From: Mycolicibacterium sp. BiH015
GTDB lineage: Bacteria > Actinomycetota > Actinomycetes > Mycobacteriales > Mycobacteriaceae
Reading direction: 5' to 3'
Assembly (NCBI RefSeq): GCF_027706845.1
Contig: NZ_JAQGCZ010000009.1
Location: forward strand, 1-64,000
DNA length: 64,000 nucleotides
This document shows positions 61,401-64,000 of this stretch, one piece after another; the stretch's first letter is position 1; each line of letters begins with the position of its first letter. The notes under the pieces are model-generated. The model was not told where the DNA came from and did no database searches. It saw only the letters and a program-made list of their open reading frames with translations. Both the position numbers and the translations under genes were made by a program.

Positions 61401-62895
61401 GGGTCAGCGTGTATGCCGCGTCGGCGAGGCTGACCTCGTCGGCCTGCTCCAGCTCCTCTGCCAGCGCTGCGCGCGACTGATCAAGGGCCTCTTGGGTTTT
61501 CGCCGACAGCACGAGGACCTGCGGACGTGCCGGGGCAGCTGCCTGCGCGGGCTGGGCGGGCGCCTCCTCCAGGATCACGTGGGCGTTGGTGCCGCCGACG
61601 CCGAAGGAGCTGACACCCGCGCGGCGGATGCCCTCGGACTCCCACGGCCCGTACTGGCTGCGGATCCGGAACGGCCCGCGGTCGATGTGCAGCTCGGGAT
61701 TGGGGCTGGTGTAGTGCAGCGTGGCGGGAATGGCCTTGTTCTGCAGGCACAGGATGGCCTTGATGATGCCCGCGATGCCCGCGGCGGTCTCCAGGTGGCC
61801 GATGTTCGACTTCACCGAGCCGAGATAGCAAGGCGCGCTTCGGGTTTCCTCGGCCAGCTCGAATGCCTGGCGCAGACCCTCGATCTCGATCGGATCGCCC
61901 AGCGGAGTGCCGGTGCCGTGGGTCTCGACGTAGGTGATCGACGACGCGTCCACGCCTGCGACGGCGTGCGCCTCGGCGATGACCTCGGCCTGTCCCAGCG
62001 CGTTCGGCGCGGCGTACGTCATCTTCGTCGCGCCGTCGTTGTTGAGCGCCGAACCGCGAATCACCGCGTGGATGCGGTCGCCGTCGTCGACCGCGTCCTG
62101 CAACGCCTTGAGCACAAGGACGCCGACACCGCTGCCGAACACCGTGCCATCGGATCGGACGTCGAACGGCCGGCACTGCCCCGTCGGCGACACCATCGAG
62201 CCCTGGGCGTACCAGTAACCGACCTTGTTGGGGATGCGCAGCGACGAACCGCCGGCCAGCGCGATGTCGCACTCGCCGTTGAGGATCGACTGGCAGGCCA
62301 GGTGCACCGCAACGAGTGAGGACGAGCAGGCGGTGGCGACCGACAGTGCCGGCCCGCGCAGGTCGTAGTGGTGGGCCACCCGCGTGGCGAGATGGTCCTT
62401 GTCGTTGGACAGCGACAGCGCGACCATGTCGAAGCTGGCGCCCTGGCCGATCACCATCATCGGGTCGTAATTCGACATCAGGTTGTGCAGCAGGTAGCCG
62501 CTGGTCGAGCTCGTGCCGAACACGCCGACTGTCGCCTCGAGGCCTTTGGGGTCCAGGCCGGCGTCCTCGAAGGCGTGGAACGCCGTCTGCAGGAACAGCC
62601 GATGCTGAGGGTCGAGCGCCCTGGCGTCATAGGGGGTGAACCCGAAGAAGTCGGCGTCGAACTCCTCGATGCCCGACATGAGCGCCGCCCGGCGGATGTA
62701 GGACCGGTTGGCCAGCGTCTTCTCGGTGACGCCCTCGGCCAGCAGATCGCCTTCGGACAGGTCGACGATCGACTCGACCCCGTCGCGCAGGTTGCGCCAG
62801 AACTCCGACACCGACGCCGCACCGGGGAACCGTCCGGCCATGCCGATGACCGCTACGGCGTTGTCCGGCAGCTCTTCTCCGATACCACTGGTCAC
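58468..62895 (-). CDS. ppsE: PpsE-like type I polyketide synthase (KS-AT-ACP-condensation-like)
   Basis: 1,475 residues, near the 1,488 of M. tuberculosis PpsE, the last phthiocerol synthase module. KS: Cys190 in TACSSSLVAVH, VETHGTGTPLG, KSNIGHLETAAG. AT: GHSIGEYPAA with Ser640, and HAFH (malonyl-type) rather than YASH. ACP: GGDSL with Ser961. C-terminal condensation-like domain (about 1000-1475) without a canonical HHxxxDG; LSLHGTAGGSG stands there. GTG at 62895 overlaps the ppsD stop (GTGA). No reductive domains, as in PpsE. Frames extending past this start run over ppsD and are not coding. Confidence 0.93.
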   Translation of the reverse strand: MTSGIGEELPDNAVAVIGMAGRFPGAASVSEFWRNLRDGVESIVDLSEGDLLAEGVTEKTLANRSYIRRAALMSGIEEFDADFFGFTPYDARALDPQHRLFLQTAFHAFEDAGLDPKGLEATVGVFGTSSTSGYLLHNLMSNYDPMMVIGQGASFDMVALSLSNDKDHLATRVAHHYDLRGPALSVATACSSSLVAVHLACQSILNGECDIALAGGSSLRIPNKVGYWYAQGSMVSPTGQCRPFDVRSDGTVFGSGVGVLVLKALQDAVDDGDRIHAVIRGSALNNDGATKMTYAAPNALGQAEVIAEAHAVAGVDASSITYVETHGTGTPLGDPIEIEGLRQAFELAEETRSAPCYLGSVKSNIGHLETAAGIAGIIKAILCLQNKAIPATLHYTSPNPELHIDRGPFRIRSQYGPWESEGIRRAGVSSFGVGGTNAHVILEEAPAQPAQAAAPARPQVLVLSAKTQEALDQSRAALAEELEQADEVSLADAAYTLTRRRTEPVRLAAVVQDQQNAAAVLSASLADGVTDNVFIGTGLPDGERSADRVAFLFPGQGAQHIGMARGLYDSEPVFARHFDECAALFSAEMGYDLKAEIFDGAGRNLEPTDRAQPALFTVEYALAKLIQSYGVQPSIMAGHSIGEYPAATIAGVFDLETAVKVVSMRAKLMHAAPRGVMVAVPLSPEAVAEHLTPDVDIATVNDPGSCVVAGSDEAIRAFQAALAEKGIAARRVRTSHAFHSRLMDSVVAEFSAFLSRVTLHEPRIPLLSNVTGTTMTAAEATNPATWARQIRATVRFADELDALLAMPDRVLIEVGPGGTLTSSAGRHPRWSERHRAVRLMRHQAQNRGDHETFLLALGQLWAADVEVDWDQGAEVTHELVTLPGYPFAKQRHWVEYNAGAAWVANGSGASGVGANGTGGAAPATAGGASTVEASLQRIWAQCLGVATVERNANFFEIGGDSLIAISVAMTAGHEGLDLTPQDLYENQTVAALAKVLTARYAEGGLARQVLDDTVNPPVPPNVAYFLENGLSDIGRWRIPVILRLRSDVSEADVRAVLTAVTAAHDALRVHLVERSGTWDQTIAEPAEFTELVTRRLPDGVGAGSPQEREAVLGFLDEQVREHQVVVPLTATFVQGVAGGASYLALSLHGTAGGSGDDGASRDILLTDIFTAFNQRMAGEEIALAPVGASWREWSQRCAGLASHPAVLESRDYWLEVAGKPTLHIAGAEASGRPGAADVARVSSALSAAETGELDDARRRLRLPVEDILLAALARTVATTVGEGAVAVDLGGRGRSVLKPDVDLQRTVGWFTTLHPVVLHARRAGSAAESLSEVHETLDAVPHYGIGYGLLRYLFAPTARALSASRPADILFSHVGTIPEVPSEQPDDAPVQFDADTAMPIRDTLPGLGHAIELRVYRTAGVLHIDWWYDNRRLGPTDVESFARQYSAAVLEITREALAEADSDTAGEELALVDLS

Positions 62896-64000
62896 GATCG
62901 TGGTCCCACCTTTCGCCGCGATGCGGCCCGTTGACGCGCGGCGGCGCGTTGCTGTGCCCGGTCGCGCAGAGCGTTGGGACGCTCGGAGCTGTCCTCCTCG
63001 GCGAGACCGAGCTGGCGGATCAGGTCCAGCGCCACATCGCCCAGTGTGGCCCCCTGCAGCAACAGCGCCACCGGCGGCTCCACCCCGAAGTCCCCGCGGA
63101 TGGTGTTGCGCATCCGCACCGCCATCAGGGAGTCCAGACCCATTTCGGTCAACGGCTTGGCCGTATCGACCGCACTGTCGTCCGAATAACCCATGACACC
63201 GGCGATGCGGCGGCGCAGTCGCGCGACCACCACACGGTTGATCTCGGCGGCGTCGAGATTCCTGAGGGCGTCGGCACCCTCCCAGTCGTCGTCGGCGTCG
63301 TCGACGTCCAGCTCTGCGACCAGGTCGGAGAAGAAGCCGATCTGGCGGATCTCCGGGAACGCCGCCGCGGCGCGGTCCAGCCGCAACCGCGCGATGCCGA
63401 CCTGCGAGAAGCCCGCGGCGAGAACGCCGCCCAGCGCCTCCACACCCTCGTCGGGACTGATCGGGTCCAGCACCGAGAAGCGCAGGGAGCTCGCGAGGCC
63501 GACGTCGGCCCACTGCCCCCAGTTCACCGTCGTCGCGGGCAGGCCCGCAGCGTTACGCCAGCTCACCAGAGCGTCGAGCCAGGCGTTCGCGGCCGCGTAG
63601 GCCGACTGCCCCGGCGAGCCGAGCAGCGACGCCACCGAGGAGAACCCGACCCAGAAGTCGAGGTCCTTGCCCGCCGCGGCCTCATGCAGACGCCACGCAC
63701 CCAACGCCTTCGGCGCCCAGATCCGCTCCACGCTCTCGCGGGTCAGGCCGACGACGAGCTCGTCGTCGAGCACGGCCGCCGAGTGGATCACGCCGCGCAG
63801 TGGCTTGCCGGTCTCCTCGGCTGCCGCCACGAGCCTCGCGGCGGTGCCCGGCTGCGCGACATCGCCGGTCACCACGGAGATCTCGGCGCGACGGGACAAG
63901 TCGTCGAGAACGGCCTGCGCGTCCGGCGACGGGGCGCTGCGTCCATTGAGGACCAGCCGTCCCGCACCGTTGTCCACCAGCCAGCGCACGACGGCCAGAC
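62892..64000 (-). CDS. ppsD: PpsD-like polyketide synthase, C-terminal part (KR-ACP), truncated by window edge
   Basis: 369 codons plus stop lie inside the window; the frame stays open at base 64000. Seen: the end of a ketoreductase domain (VLNGRSAPSP, VIHSAAVLDD, active-site FSSVASLLGSPGQSAYAAANAWLD, VNWGQWADVG) and an ACP with EMGLDSLMAVRMRN, then a basic tail ending RRKVGPRS, a likely docking segment. Directly coupled to ppsE by a 4-bp overlap, as ppsD-ppsE. Only synteny makes this PpsD rather than another Pps module. Confidence 0.88.
   Translation of the reverse strand, partial: LAVVRWLVDNGAGRLVLNGRSAPSPDAQAVLDDLSRRAEISVVTGDVAQPGTAARLVAAAEETGKPLRGVIHSAAVLDDELVVGLTRESVERIWAPKALGAWRLHEAAAGKDLDFWVGFSSVASLLGSPGQSAYAAANAWLDALVSWRNAAGLPATTVNWGQWADVGLASSLRFSVLDPISPDEGVEALGGVLAAGFSQVGIARLRLDRAAAAFPEIRQIGFFSDLVAELDVDDADDDWEGADALRNLDAAEINRVVVARLRRRIAGVMGYSDDSAVDTAKPLTEMGLDSLMAVRMRNTIRGDFGVEPPVALLLQGATLGDVALDLIRQLGLAEEDSSERPNALRDRAQQRAAARQRAASRRKVGPRS

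Noticed and set aside
59452..62319. Long open plus-strand frame opposite ppsE
   Set aside because: Mirror frame of the PKS; composition is biased to Arg, Gly and Ala as expected for an antisense frame.
62896..63513. N-terminal extension of ppsE upstream of the GTG at 62895
   Set aside because: It runs over the KR-ACP end of ppsD in another frame; the family start and the GTGA overlap support 62895.

Overview
The window is high-GC mycobacterial chromosome, most likely from an environmental Mycolicibacterium-type species; I do not name a species. The evidence is a run of genes in the same order as the M. tuberculosis Rv1853-Rv1836c segment (urease, hotdog thioesterase, blaI, M56 peptidase, gnd, guaB1, two CBS-domain membrane proteins, glcB, Rv1836c-like), PE-PPE-domain proteins, an LCMT-family methyltransferase pair, and IdeR-type iron boxes.

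Layout. 1-10.8 kb: an NRPS (running off the left edge) with its MbtH partner, divergent from a single-module, fully reducing Mas-like polyketide synthase. 10.8-13.9 kb: ureA-ureB-ureC-ureF; the usual ureG and ureD are absent and the PKS abuts ureF. 13.9-31.6 kb: the conserved core, with two iron-related insertions: an IdeR-boxed FhuF-like gene beside a probable MrsI-type small RNA (14.45-14.6 kb), and an FbpABC-type ferric ABC transporter between guaB1 and the CBS-domain genes. 31.7-47.3 kb: an accessory oxidation and secretion region holding a cyclooxygenase-like haem protein, AlkB, an SDR, two Baeyer-Villiger monooxygenases, a CYP138-like P450, a cutinase-like protein, an LCMT-family methyltransferase and three secreted PE-PPE-fold hydrolases with acidic tails. 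47.8-64 kb: an alpha/beta hydrolase, an Rv2951c-like phthiodiolone ketoreductase, a secreted protein related to one domain of the largest PE-PPE protein, a nitroreductase/DUF2505/flavodoxin operon, a second LCMT-family methyltransferase, and an operon-like run ppsD(end)-ppsE-drrA-drrB-drrC-papA5 that continues past the right edge.

Working together: the right end, with the Rv2951c-like reductase and the Mas-like PKS, looks like a phthiocerol dimycocerosate (PDIM)-type lipid system. The middle region could either perform subterminal oxidation of hydrocarbons (hydroxylase, alcohol dehydrogenase, Baeyer-Villiger enzyme, esterase) or tailor and transacylate an envelope lipid; the paired PE-PPE plus Baeyer-Villiger genes, present twice, are the least described part. 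Three iron-box sites mark an iron-responsive set. I see no tRNA, rRNA, insertion sequence, CRISPR array or replication origin.
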